Shown: positions 42,154-49,866 of the stretch, in pieces
How positions within the stretch are numbered: position 1 is the first letter of the stretch
Layout: every line of letters begins with the position of its first letter
Assembly (NCBI GenBank): GCA_019119875.1
Contig: DWWG01000225.1
Location: 1 to 49,990 of the forward strand
DNA from: Candidatus Dietzia intestinigallinarum
GTDB taxonomy: Bacteria; Actinomycetota; Actinomycetes; Mycobacteriales; Mycobacteriaceae
Direction: 5' to 3'
DNA length: 49,990 nt
The notes under the pieces: model-generated
Database searches by the model: none
The model's input: the letters and a program-made list of their open reading frames with translations, nothing else
Told to the model about the DNA's origin: nothing
Position numbers and translations under genes: made by a program

Positions 42154-43067
42154 GCGCACCCACCGCACCGACCGGCTCCGCGGCCGACCCCGGCCGCCCG
42201 CCCGCGGCGGACCGCCCGGTGATCGCCGCACCGAGGCCGCCGCTGTGGCCGCGGATCCGCACCTATCTGGGCGCGTTGTTCATCCTCGTCTGGGGGCTGG
42301 CGCCGTTCTACTGGATGGTCGTCACGGCGTTCCGCGACAATGTGCACACGTTCTCGCAGAACCCACTGCCGTCACACCTGACCCTGGACAACTTCAAGCA
42401 GGCCCTCGACACCAGCGGCGGCAACGACTTCCTGGCGGCGATCGGCAACTCGGTCCTGATCAGCCTCGTCACCACGGCCGCGGCGATCGTCTTCGGGGTG
42501 TTCGCCGCCTACGCCCTGGCCCGTGTCGAGTTCCGCGGCAAGTTCATCGTGACCGGCGTGATCCTCGCCGCGTCGATGTTCCCGGGCGTCGCCCTGGTCA
42601 CGCCGTTGTTCCAGCTCTTCACCGACATCGGTTGGATCGGCACGTATCAGGCGATGATCGTCCCCAACATCTCCTTCGCGTTGCCGCTCACGATCTACAC
42701 GCTCACCTCGTTCTTCAACGATCTGCCGTGGGAGCTGGAGGAGGCGGCCCGCGTGGACGGCGCCACCCGCGGTCAGGCGTTCCTCCGGATCATCCTGCCG
42801 CTGGCCGCTCCGGCGCTGTTCACCACGGCGATCCTGGCGTTCATCATGACCTGGAACGAGTTCATGCTCTCCAGTCAGCTGTCCAACCAGTCCACCGAGC
42901 CGGTGACGGTGGCGATCGCCCGGTTCTCGGGCACCGACCCCTTCACCCAGCCCTATGCGGCGATCATGGCGGCCGGCGCCCTGGTGACCGTCCCGCTGGT
43001 GATCATGGTGCTGATCTTCCAGCGCCGCATCGTCTCCGGCCTCACCGCCGGCGGCCTGAAGAGCTGA
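42150..43067 (+). CDS. Sugar ABC importer permease, MalG/MusG-like
   Basis: The 305-residue permease starts at GTG overlapping the previous stop (GTGA), with AAGGAGG just upstream. Six spans, the first at LGALFILVWGLAPFYWMVV, and the EAA loop EEAARVDGATRGQAFLRIILPLAAPAL. The C-terminus ends FQRRIVSGLTAGGLKS, as in MalG-type proteins. It forms the heterodimeric channel with the upstream permease. Confidence 0.93.
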   Translation: MSAPTAPTGSAADPGRPPAADRPVIAAPRPPLWPRIRTYLGALFILVWGLAPFYWMVVTAFRDNVHTFSQNPLPSHLTLDNFKQALDTSGGNDFLAAIGNSVLISLVTTAAAIVFGVFAAYALARVEFRGKFIVTGVILAASMFPGVALVTPLFQLFTDIGWIGTYQAMIVPNISFALPLTIYTLTSFFNDLPWELEEAARVDGATRGQAFLRIILPLAAPALFTTAILAFIMTWNEFMLSSQLSNQSTEPVTVAIARFSGTDPFTQPYAAIMAAGALVTVPLVIMVLIFQRRIVSGLTAGGLKS

Positions 43068-43074
43068 TCCGGCG

Positions 43075-43311
43075 GTGGTCCGTGGCGCCGGCCGTGGGGG
43101 CGGCGACGCGCTGGGCACCCGTCAACGCCTGGAGGTGCTCGGCGGGTTCGTCGGCTTCTTCACGGTGATGGCGCTGGTCAATGCCGTCGGGTTGATCGTC
43201 GCCGGCCGGCCGTCGGTCGCGGCCTCGCTGGTGTTGGTGCTGATGCTCGTCCTGTCCTGGCTGACCTTCCGCGCGTGGCGTCGGGCGGACCGGGCCGTCA
43301 AGGGCGGCTGA
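43075..43311 (+). CDS. Small membrane protein downstream of the sugar permeases (MusI-position)
   Basis: The 78-residue protein has two hydrophobic spans (about 22-42 and 49-67) and a basic C-terminus. It follows the permease after 7 bp in the same operon. In corynebacterial maltose uptake systems a small membrane protein, MusI, is encoded after the second permease, and it is needed for transport. Position supports that analogy, but I cannot judge sequence relatedness. The GTG start is the only reasonable one. Confidence 0.65.
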   Translation: MVRGAGRGGGDALGTRQRLEVLGGFVGFFTVMALVNAVGLIVAGRPSVAASLVLVLMLVLSWLTFRAWRRADRAVKGG

Positions 43312-43359
43312 GGCCACGGCAGCGCCCGGCCCGCCTCAGCAGCGGTGTCAGCAGCGGTG

Positions 43360-44160
43360 TCAGCGGCCGTCGCGCCAGGCCACCAGCGACTCCACCAGCT
43401 CGAGCGGATAGTCCGGCCCGTCGACGCCCACGGTGAACAACGTGATGCCCTCGGCGTGCAGCGCCTCCGCCGTCCGCCGCGCCGCATCCGGCGACTCGGC
43501 GCCACCGATCTCGGTGGAGCGCTCGATCTCGGCCGGGTCGCGGCCCACGTCGGCGCAGTGCGCGGCGAGCACCGCGGACTTGTGGCGGTAGGTCTCCACG
43601 TCCACGAACGAGTGCCAGATGTCGGCGTGCCGCGCCACGTGCCGGAGCGTCTTGCGCTCCCCGCCGCCGCCGAGCAGGACCGGGATGTCGCGCGTGGGCG
43701 CGGGGGTCAGCCGGGCCAGCCGGTTCTCGATGCGTTCCAGCGAGTCGCCGAGCGCGTCCAGCCGCGAGCCCTTCGTGCCGAACTCGTACCCGTACTCGGT
43801 GTAGTCGCGCTCGAACCAGCCACCGCCCAGCCCGAGGATGAGCCGCCCGCCGGAGATGTGGTCGACGGTGCGGGCCATGTCGGCGAGCAGGTCGGGATTG
43901 CGGTAGCTGTTGCAGGTCACCAGTGCGCCGATCTCGACCCGCTCGGTCTGCTCCGCCCAGGCGGCGAGCATGGTCCAGCACTCGAAGTGGGCGCCGTCGG
44001 GGTCGCCGTAGAGCGGATAGAAGTGGTCCCAGTTGAACACCGCGTCCACGCCCGCGTCCTCGGATCTGCGGACGGCGTCGCGCAGCAGCCCGTAGCTCGG
44101 GGAGTGTTGCGGCTGGAGTTGGACGGCGATGCGGATCGGGCGTTCGGAGGAGGCGCTCAT
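43360..44160 (-). CDS. LLM-class F420-dependent oxidoreductase
   Basis: The 266-residue TIM-barrel protein belongs to the luciferase-like/F420-dependent class: IAVQLQPQHSPSYGLLRDAVRRSEDAGVDAVFNWDHFYPLY at the N-terminus, MARTVDHISGGRLILGLGGGW, and RDIPVLLGGGGERKTLRHVARHADIW in the middle. The pattern fits F420-dependent members common in mycobacteria and Dietzia relatives. I start at the ATG at 44160. It is likely to reduce or oxidise a carbonyl or activated alkene; substrate unknown. It is on the same strand as the DUF4334 and acyl-CoA dehydrogenase genes, 62 bp further on. Confidence 0.9.
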   Translation of the reverse strand: MSASSERPIRIAVQLQPQHSPSYGLLRDAVRRSEDAGVDAVFNWDHFYPLYGDPDGAHFECWTMLAAWAEQTERVEIGALVTCNSYRNPDLLADMARTVDHISGGRLILGLGGGWFERDYTEYGYEFGTKGSRLDALGDSLERIENRLARLTPAPTRDIPVLLGGGGERKTLRHVARHADIWHSFVDVETYRHKSAVLAAHCADVGRDPAEIERSTEIGGAESPDAARRTAEALHAEGITLFTVGVDGPDYPLELVESLVAWRDGR

Positions 44161-44222
44161 GGGCCCATTGTGCGGGCGGTGGGCGGAGCGTGCACCCGGG
44201 CTCTGCCCCACCGCGCGAGTGG

Positions 44223-44750
44223 TCAGCCCTCGCGGTCGAGGATGAACCAGAAGTGTTCGCCGTCGGAGACGGTCCCGCGCCCGTTCATCACGGCCAGGAG
44301 GGTGGTGGGTCGCCCGGAGTCATCGGTGTCGACGACGACGAAGTGGTCGATCACCGGCAGCCGGTCGTACACCATGGAGGCGGTCGGTCGTCCGCGGAAC
44401 GAGACCTCCCACAGTGAGGCCCCGCCCCCGCCGGTGGCCGACGTATCGGGGACGACGTCCCCGGCATCGTCGGTGACCAGGATCGGGTCGACTTTTCCTG
44501 CGTCGGTGAAATCCTTGCCCCACCAGCGCATCTGGCCGAGCATGCCGAACATCGGGTGGCCGGTGTCCAGCCCCGTGCCCCGCCAGCGGCTTCCGGAGAT
44601 CTCCTCGACGCGCGCCGGCTCGAGGGCGTCCCACAGGGCCGAGACCCGCGTCGACGGGACGGAGCCGAGGGAGCGGATCTCGGCGAACTCGGCGGAACGG
44701 TCGGAGTTCGTGGCCCCGGCGTTGCCGCGGGCGGCGTCGGCGGCGCTCAC
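44223..44750 (-). CDS. GXWXG plus DUF4334 domain protein
   Basis: The 175-residue protein has the GXWXG motif in ISGSRWRGTGLDTGHP near residue 55 and a DUF4334 C-terminal half (FRGRPTASMVYDRLPVIDHFVVVD, then MNGRGTVSDGEHFWFIL). The biochemical role of the domain pair is unknown. The GTG start overlaps the acyl-CoA dehydrogenase stop (GTGA), so both are translated together, suggesting a lipid or carboxylate pathway accessory role. Confidence 0.82.
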   Translation of the reverse strand: MSAADAARGNAGATNSDRSAEFAEIRSLGSVPSTRVSALWDALEPARVEEISGSRWRGTGLDTGHPMFGMLGQMRWWGKDFTDAGKVDPILVTDDAGDVVPDTSATGGGGASLWEVSFRGRPTASMVYDRLPVIDHFVVVDTDDSGRPTTLLAVMNGRGTVSDGEHFWFILDREG

Positions 44751-45889
44751 AGGCCGTAGGTCTTTCCGATGATGTCGCGCTGGATCTCGTTGGTGCCGCC
44801 GTAGATCGTCGAGACCACGGCCTGGCGGACGAGCCGCTCCATGCCGTACTCGGTGGCGTAGCCGTAGCCGCCCATCGACTGCATGCACTCGAGCGTGACG
44901 CGCTTGCTCAGCTCGGTGGCCTTGAGTTTGGCCATGGAGGCCTCGCGGGGGAACAGGGCGTCCGGGGCGGACTCGTCGACCTTCTTCGCCACGGCGTAGA
45001 CGAGGAGGCGGGTGGCCTCGATCTCGGTGGCCAGGTCGGCCATACGGTGGCGGATGACCTGGAACGAGCCGACGGGACGGCCGAACTGCGTGCGCTCGGT
45101 GATGAAGTCCAGGCAGTCGTCGAACGCTCGCTGGGCCACCCCGAGCTGCATGGCGGCCAGGATGAGGCGCTCGGTGTTGAGGCCGGTCATGAGCTGCTGC
45201 CAGCCGCCGCCGACCTCGCCCACCACGGCGTCCGCGGGCAGGCGGACGTCGGTGAAGTAGAGGTCGTTGACCTCCTTGCCGCCCATGGTGTCGATTCCGG
45301 AGATCTGCAGGCCCGGGGTGTCGGCGGGCACGTCGAACATCGTGATGCCCTCGTGTTTGGCGCCCGAGGAGTCGGTGCGGGCGACCAGCAGGATGCGGTC
45401 GGCGAAGTGGGCGTTGGAGCACCAGGTCTTCTGGCCGTTGATCACCCACTCGTCGCCGTCACGCTCGGCCTTGCAGCGCAGCGCGGCCACGTCGGAGCCG
45501 GCGCCGGGCTCGGACATCGAGATCGAGAGGGTGCCGCCGGCCACGGTGAGCTCGAGGGCGCGCCTGCGCTGCTCCTCGTCGCCGAACTTCTCGTAGGCGG
45601 CGGCGGTGATGAGGGTGGGGCCGATGCCGCCGATGGGGGCCAGTCCCTTGAGGGAGTGCTCGAGGAGCAGGCAGAGTTCCACCGCGCCGGCGGCCGAACC
45701 GCCGTACTCCTCGGGGACGGTCAGTCCGAGCCAGCCGAGGTCGGCCATCTTGGCGTAGATCTCCCGGGAGTGGGTGCCGCCCTCGCCGGTCAGCGCGGCG
45801 CGCTGCTCGACGCCGCCGACCTCGCGGGCGCAGAAGTCGTCGATCGACCTGGCGAAGTCGCGCTGTTCTTCGGTGAGGATGTCGAACAT
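44747..45889 (-). CDS. Acyl-CoA dehydrogenase
   Basis: The 380-residue flavoprotein has the usual three-part fold: MFDILTEEQRDFARSIDDF, FAD/substrate region ISMSEPGAGSDVAALRCKAERDGDEW, INGQKTWCSNAHFADRI, and the C-terminal GGYGYATEYGMERLVRQAVVSTIYGGTNEIQ. The residue before the GT of the terminal motif is Gly (IYGGT), not the Glu of medium- and short-chain enzymes. A Glu in LNTERLILAAMQLG near 239 fits the alternative base position of isovaleryl- and long-chain-type enzymes. It introduces an alpha,beta double bond. ATG at 45889 with AGAGG upstream. It is divergent from the aldehyde dehydrogenase gene. Confidence 0.92.
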   Translation of the reverse strand: MFDILTEEQRDFARSIDDFCAREVGGVEQRAALTGEGGTHSREIYAKMADLGWLGLTVPEEYGGSAAGAVELCLLLEHSLKGLAPIGGIGPTLITAAAYEKFGDEEQRRRALELTVAGGTLSISMSEPGAGSDVAALRCKAERDGDEWVINGQKTWCSNAHFADRILLVARTDSSGAKHEGITMFDVPADTPGLQISGIDTMGGKEVNDLYFTDVRLPADAVVGEVGGGWQQLMTGLNTERLILAAMQLGVAQRAFDDCLDFITERTQFGRPVGSFQVIRHRMADLATEIEATRLLVYAVAKKVDESAPDALFPREASMAKLKATELSKRVTLECMQSMGGYGYATEYGMERLVRQAVVSTIYGGTNEIQRDIIGKTYGL

Positions 45890-45967
45890 GTCGAGCCTCT
45901 TCTCATTGTCGGGGGGTGTCGGTAGTCGGCGTGGTCGACTATTGTGGCGGGTATCACGGTACGCTAC

Positions 45968-45984
45968 ATCAAATATATGTGATC
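45968..45984. promoter_or_regulatory. Quasi-palindrome ATCAAATATATGTGAT in the divergent ACAD/ALDH promoter
   Basis: The 16-mer at 45968-45983 is palindromic except for two paired positions. It lies 21 bp before the aldehyde dehydrogenase ATG, in an AT-rich patch of an otherwise GC-rich region. Its ATATATGTGATC part (45973-45984) recurs at 48905-48916 upstream of the enoyl-CoA hydratase gene. It is a candidate shared operator or promoter element. Confidence 0.58.
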
Positions 45985-46004
45985 TGAAGCGGGAGGACCT
46001 TCCG

Positions 46005-47492
46005 ATGACCACGACCGAGACCGCCCCCACCCTCGCCAGCCTGGACCCCCGCGACGGGACGGTTCTCGCGGAGTACCCGATCGCCGGCCCGGAAGAGGTG
46101 GCTCTCGCCGTCGAACGCGCCCGCGCCGCCGCCCGCTGGTGGGCCGACCAGGGCCCGCGGGGCCGTCGGGAATGGCTGCTCGAGTACAAGCGCGCCATCG
46201 CCTCGCGGGCGCAGGAGCTGGCCTCCCTGATCTCCGCCGAGACCGGAAAACCGGACGAGGACGCGACCCTGGAGGTGTTGCTCGCGGTCAGCCACCTGGA
46301 GTGGGCGGCCAAGAACGCCAACAAGGTCCTTCGTCGTCGCTCCGTCCCGGCCGGCCTGCTCATGAGCAACCAGGCCGCATATGTCGAGTACCAGCCGTTC
46401 GGCGTCGTCGGCGCGATCGGCCCGTGGAACTACCCCGTCTTCACCCCGATGGGCACACTGTCCTACGCCATGGCCGCCGGCAACGCCGTGGTCTTCAAGC
46501 CCAGCGAGCTCACACCGGGCGTGGGTGTGTGGCTCGCCGAGGTCTGGGACTCGCTCGGTGCCTCGCACCCCCTCATCCAGACCGTCACCGGCGACGGCTC
46601 GACCGGTGCCGCACTGTGCCGGGCGGGCGTCGACAAGCTGGCCTTCACCGGCTCGGCCGCCACGGGCCGCAAGGTCATGGCCGCGTGCGCCGAGACCCTC
46701 ACCCCGGTCGTCATCGAGGCCGGCGGCAAGGACGCGGTGCTCATCGACAAGGACGCGGACCTGGACACTGCCGCCGAACAGACGGTCTTCGGCGCCATGG
46801 GGAACGCGGGACAGACCTGCGCCGGTGTCGAGCGGATCTACGTACACGCCGACGTGCACGAGGCGTTCGTCCACAAGTTCACCGCCAGGGTCCGCGCGCT
46901 CTCGCCCGGCACGTCGATCAGCTCGAGCTACGGCCCCATGACGCTGCCCTCGCAGGTCGACGTCATCCGGCGCCACGTCAAGGACGCGATCGCCCGCGGC
47001 GGCAAGGCGCTGGTCGGCGGCGAGGAGTCCGTCGGCGACCGGGTCGTCGAGCCGGTCGTGCTGGTCGATGTGCCGGAGGACTCGACAGCCATCACCGAAG
47101 AGACCTTCGGCCCGACGGTGGTGATCAACAAGGTGGACGACCTGGAGGAGGCCGTCGAGAAGGCCAACGCGGTCAACTACGGCCTGGGCAGCGCCATCTT
47201 CACCAAGGACCGCAGGCGCGGACTCGCCCTGGCCGAGAAGATCGACGCCGGCATGGTCTCGGTCAACTCGTTCCTCGCCTTCGCCGGCATCGCCGCGCTG
47301 CCGTTCGGTGGCTCCGGCGACTCGGGCTTCGGCCGGATCCACGGCGCCGACGGACTGCGAGAGTTCGCCCGTCCGCGCTCGATCACGGTCGAGAGATTCT
47401 CCGCACCCCTGAACCTCATGACCATGACCCGCAAGCCCCGCGACATCAAGATCGTCAAGTGGATGCTCGCGAACGTCCAGGGAAAGTTGTGA
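46005..47492 (+). CDS. NAD(P)-dependent aldehyde dehydrogenase
   Basis: The 496-residue protein has the ALDH blocks: IGPWNYP near 134, the cofactor motif FTGSAATGRKVM near 212, general-base Glu in VIEAGGKDAVL near 237, nucleophile Cys in GQTCAGVERIYV near 272, and EETFGPTVVI near 365. The C-terminal RKPRDIKIVKWML extension is basic and amphipathic and could touch membrane, as in fatty-aldehyde dehydrogenases of hydrocarbon degraders. It would oxidise an aldehyde to its acid. Divergent from the acyl-CoA dehydrogenase, and 6 bp upstream of the DUF2236 gene, so both likely form one transcript. Confidence 0.92.
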   Translation: MTTTETAPTLASLDPRDGTVLAEYPIAGPEEVALAVERARAAARWWADQGPRGRREWLLEYKRAIASRAQELASLISAETGKPDEDATLEVLLAVSHLEWAAKNANKVLRRRSVPAGLLMSNQAAYVEYQPFGVVGAIGPWNYPVFTPMGTLSYAMAAGNAVVFKPSELTPGVGVWLAEVWDSLGASHPLIQTVTGDGSTGAALCRAGVDKLAFTGSAATGRKVMAACAETLTPVVIEAGGKDAVLIDKDADLDTAAEQTVFGAMGNAGQTCAGVERIYVHADVHEAFVHKFTARVRALSPGTSISSSYGPMTLPSQVDVIRRHVKDAIARGGKALVGGEESVGDRVVEPVVLVDVPEDSTAITEETFGPTVVINKVDDLEEAVEKANAVNYGLGSAIFTKDRRRGLALAEKIDAGMVSVNSFLAFAGIAALPFGGSGDSGFGRIHGADGLREFARPRSITVERFSAPLNLMTMTRKPRDIKIVKWMLANVQGKL

Positions 47493-47498
47493 TCCGAC

Positions 47499-48584
47499 AT
47501 GACCGCGACCTCGCCCGATGCGACCGGGGAGAGGACGACGACGTCGTCGTCGTCGTCAACCGGAAAGAAGACCCTTCCCGGGGTATTCGGACCGATCCCG
47601 GCCGAGCTGGTCGTCGACCCCGACCGGGCGCACCCGCTCACCGCGGACGTCCCGCTCAAGCCGGGGCGCATGTACTGGCGTGACCTCGTCGCGACACTGG
47701 ACCCGGTGGCGGATGCGGCCGAGATCCACCGCATCACCGCCGCGTTCGAGTTCCCGTGGGACTACCAGCGGGCGCTCGAGCTGGCGCTGTACCGCACCTA
47801 CTGCGTGCCGTCGGTCTCGGCGGTGCTGTCCGAGGCGGGCAATTTCCGAGACGCGCCGCAGCAGCGGTACGACGACACGGCGCTGCTCATGGCCGAACTC
47901 GTCGAGCACGGCTACGACTCGATGCGCGGCAAGGAGTCACTGCGGGTGATCAACCGGCAGCACGCGATGTACGACATCACCAATGACGACATGCTGTACG
48001 TGCTGTCGACGTTCGTCTTCGAGCCGCTGGAGTGGATCGACGCCCACGGCTGGCGGCGACTGCACCCGAACGAACGCCTCGCCGCGTTCCACTTCTACCG
48101 CGGGGTGGGGCAGCGGATGAACATCGCCGACATCCCGGAGGACATGGCCGAGTTCCGGCGCTGGCGGGACAGCTACGAGGCGCGCGAGTTCCGGTACGCG
48201 GACACCAACAACGAGATCGGCAACTACACGCTCGACCTCATGTGCTCGTGGTACCCGGAGGCGGTCCGCCCGGTGGTCCGGAAGGTCGTGCAGTCGCTCA
48301 TCGACGACGACATGGCCCGCGCGTTCGGCTTCCCGGCGCCCTCTCCGGCCCTGCGCAGTGCCGGGTATGCGGCGGTGCGTGCGCGGTCGCGGCTCATCCG
48401 CTGGTTCCCGGTGCGGCGGAAGGCGTACGGGACGGAGGGCACCGAGAACCGGACCTATCCCGGCTATCCGACCGGCTACCGGCCCGCCGACCTGGGGGCG
48501 CACCCCATCATGCCGCGGGACCGGCAGGTCGGCGGGTGCCCGGTTCCGCACGGGGCGGCTGCCGGAGGGGCCGGGGCCCGGTGA
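47499..48584 (+). CDS. Oxygenase MpaB family (DUF2236) protein
   Basis: The 361-residue protein belongs to the DUF2236 group, related to fungal MpaB and bacterial latex-clearing (Lcp) rubber oxygenases, which use heme to cleave isoprenoid or polyketide chains. Recognisable blocks are AAFEFPWDYQRALELALYRTYCVP, FRDAPQQRYDDTALLM, HGYDSMRGKESLRVINRQHA and YRGVGQRMNIADIP with its helical core. The N-terminal 25 residues are Thr/Ser-rich and unstructured, and their DNA contains a GAC/GTC triplet palindrome at 47534-47551. It sits directly behind the aldehyde dehydrogenase, so an oxygenase-generated aldehyde could be its substrate. Confidence 0.85.
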   Translation: MTATSPDATGERTTTSSSSSTGKKTLPGVFGPIPAELVVDPDRAHPLTADVPLKPGRMYWRDLVATLDPVADAAEIHRITAAFEFPWDYQRALELALYRTYCVPSVSAVLSEAGNFRDAPQQRYDDTALLMAELVEHGYDSMRGKESLRVINRQHAMYDITNDDMLYVLSTFVFEPLEWIDAHGWRRLHPNERLAAFHFYRGVGQRMNIADIPEDMAEFRRWRDSYEAREFRYADTNNEIGNYTLDLMCSWYPEAVRPVVRKVVQSLIDDDMARAFGFPAPSPALRSAGYAAVRARSRLIRWFPVRRKAYGTEGTENRTYPGYPTGYRPADLGAHPIMPRDRQVGGCPVPHGAAAGGAGAR

Positions 48585-48605
48585 TGTTTTTTCAGCGACC
48601 CGCTC

Positions 48606-48767
48606 GGCCCCGCGCAGGTTTCGGACAGCCCCGCGGTTCTGCCAGGCCCCGGCGTACGGTTTGCGCACAGCCCCGCGGCCCCGCCCGGCCCCGTGCAGGT
48701 TTCGGACAGCCCCGCGGTTCTGCCCGCCCCCGGCGCACGGATTGCGCATCATCAGCGAGATTTGGAC
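48606..48767. repeat. Two tandem 81-bp repeats
   Basis: CAGGTTTCGGACAGCCCCGC occurs at 48615 and 48696, giving a period of 81 bp. The homology continues through GTTCTGCC, a GGCG-ACGG block and TTGCGCA. Differences between the units are scattered substitutions, so the duplication is not recent. Confidence 0.75.
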
Positions 48768-48795
48768 GGCGTGTCGCCGCGCTGATGGTGCGCAA
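48742..48795. terminator. Hairpin downstream of the DUF2236 gene
   Basis: TTGCGCATCATCAGCG (48742-48757) pairs with CGCTGATGGTGCGCAA (48780-48795) with one mismatch. The 22-base loop has an inner CGGCG-TGT-CGCCG stem. It lies 158 bp beyond the stop and partly overlaps the second 81-bp unit. It could terminate transcription from the ALDH-DUF2236 pair. Confidence 0.55.
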
Positions 48796-48904
48796 CACGC
48801 TGATGGTGCCCAATCGGCAGAAGGCCTGGCTTCCGGTTTGACCGAAAGCCGGGTGTGATCTCGGCAACAGTGGTTACAGTGGCGCCAATCGCCCCGACCC
48901 CCAG

Positions 48905-48916
48905 ATATATGTGATC
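48905..48916. promoter_or_regulatory. Second ATATATGTGATC motif, upstream of the enoyl-CoA hydratase gene
   Basis: ATATATGTGATC here equals 45973-45984 base for base. It lies 53 bp upstream of the ATG at 48969, in a local AT-rich patch consistent with a promoter. The surrounding bases do not form the same palindrome as the first site. Confidence 0.5.
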
Positions 48917-48968
48917 GAATCTATGTGGCTCGGCTGGCGGCGATGGTTGAACAAGGAGAGGAAGCGCG

Positions 48969-49760
48969 ATGACCGTCAGCGGACGCGACGCCGTCAAGGT
49001 CGACACCGACGAGGTGGGCGTGACCACCATCAGCATCGACCGGCCCGACCGGATGAACGCCTTGGACGCCCCCACGGTCGTGGCACTGGTCGAGCTGATC
49101 AACGAGCACGGTGCGGACCCGGCGACCCGGGTAATCCTCTTGGCCGGCGAGGGCGCAGCCTTCACCACCGGCGCCGACCTGCAGGCCATCAAAGAGGCCG
49201 GGCCGGACGCGCCGAGTCCCGACGAGACCATGCACAATGCGGCCGCGCTGGTCCGGGCGGTTCTCACGGCGCCGGTCCCGGTGATCGCGGCGGTCAACGG
49301 TCCGGCGGCCGGGGTCGGGGTCTCGCTCGCGCTGGCCGCAGACCTGATGCTCATGGCCGAGGACGCCTACCTGCTGCTGGCGTTCACCAATATCGGCCTC
49401 ATGCCCGATGGCGGAGCGAGTGTGCTCCTGCCGGCCGCGGTCGGCAGGGCCGTCGCCTCCCGCATGCTCCTGCGCGGGGACTCCGTCTCGGCGCTTCAGG
49501 CCCGGGACGTCGGGCTCGCGATCGACGTACTGCCCACCGCCGACCTGCGCGCCGGGGCGGCCAAGATCGCCCGCCGCCTGGCCCGCGGCCCGCGACGCGC
49601 CCTCGAGCTGACCAAACGCTCCCTGACCGGCGCGACCCTGACCGAGCTCGACGCGGCCCTGGCCCGCGAACACGAAGGCCAGGTCGAACTGCTCGTCTCC
49701 ACCGACTTCGCCGAAGGCGTGTCCTCGATCCTCGAAAGGCGCCGACCGACCTTCTCCTGA
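48969..49760 (+). CDS. Enoyl-CoA hydratase/isomerase family protein
   Basis: The 263-residue crotonase-fold enzyme starts at the ATG preceded by AAGGAGAGG. The first oxyanion-hole segment is AAFTTGADLQAIKE near 60, the second is NGPAAGVGVSLALAADLML near 113. FTNIGLMPDGGAS near 140 has Asp in the position of the isomerase-type catalytic acid, as in PaaG-like enzymes, rather than the two Glu of classical hydratases. It may isomerise or hydrate an enoyl-CoA intermediate. It is followed by the start of an AMP-binding ligase gene. Confidence 0.9.
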   Translation: MTVSGRDAVKVDTDEVGVTTISIDRPDRMNALDAPTVVALVELINEHGADPATRVILLAGEGAAFTTGADLQAIKEAGPDAPSPDETMHNAAALVRAVLTAPVPVIAAVNGPAAGVGVSLALAADLMLMAEDAYLLLAFTNIGLMPDGGASVLLPAAVGRAVASRMLLRGDSVSALQARDVGLAIDVLPTADLRAGAAKIARRLARGPRRALELTKRSLTGATLTELDAALAREHEGQVELLVSTDFAEGVSSILERRRPTFS

Positions 49761-49772
49761 CCCGAGCCCGCC

Positions 49773-49854
49773 CCGCGCACACCGCATCGAAGACCGAGAT
49801 GAAGACGTTGATCCCGACAATCACCACTCCGCTCCGCGCACACCGCATCGAAGA
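49773..49854. repeat. 21-bp direct repeat between hydratase and ligase genes
   Basis: A 21-bp sequence beginning CCGCGCACACCG and ending CATCGAAGA occurs at 49773-49793 and 49834-49854, period 61 bp, with unrelated sequence between. The second copy ends 12 bp before the next ATG. Possible duplicated regulatory site or slippage remnant. Confidence 0.75.
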
Positions 49855-49866
49855 AAGGCCGAGACC

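Larger units (their letters stand above)
48585..48968. other. Intergenic region with 81-bp tandem duplication and long hairpin
   Basis: No gene. It holds two tandem 81-bp units (about 48606-48767), the hairpin at 48742-48795 and the AT-rich promoter patch with ATATATGTGATC (48905-48916). Long minus-strand frames here are repeats of Arg/Gly/Pro codons with no coding character. Confidence 0.65.

Noticed and set aside
45969-47342. Minus-strand ORF of 457 codons opposite the aldehyde dehydrogenase
   Set aside because: No domain and biased composition, while the plus strand has all ALDH catalytic motifs.
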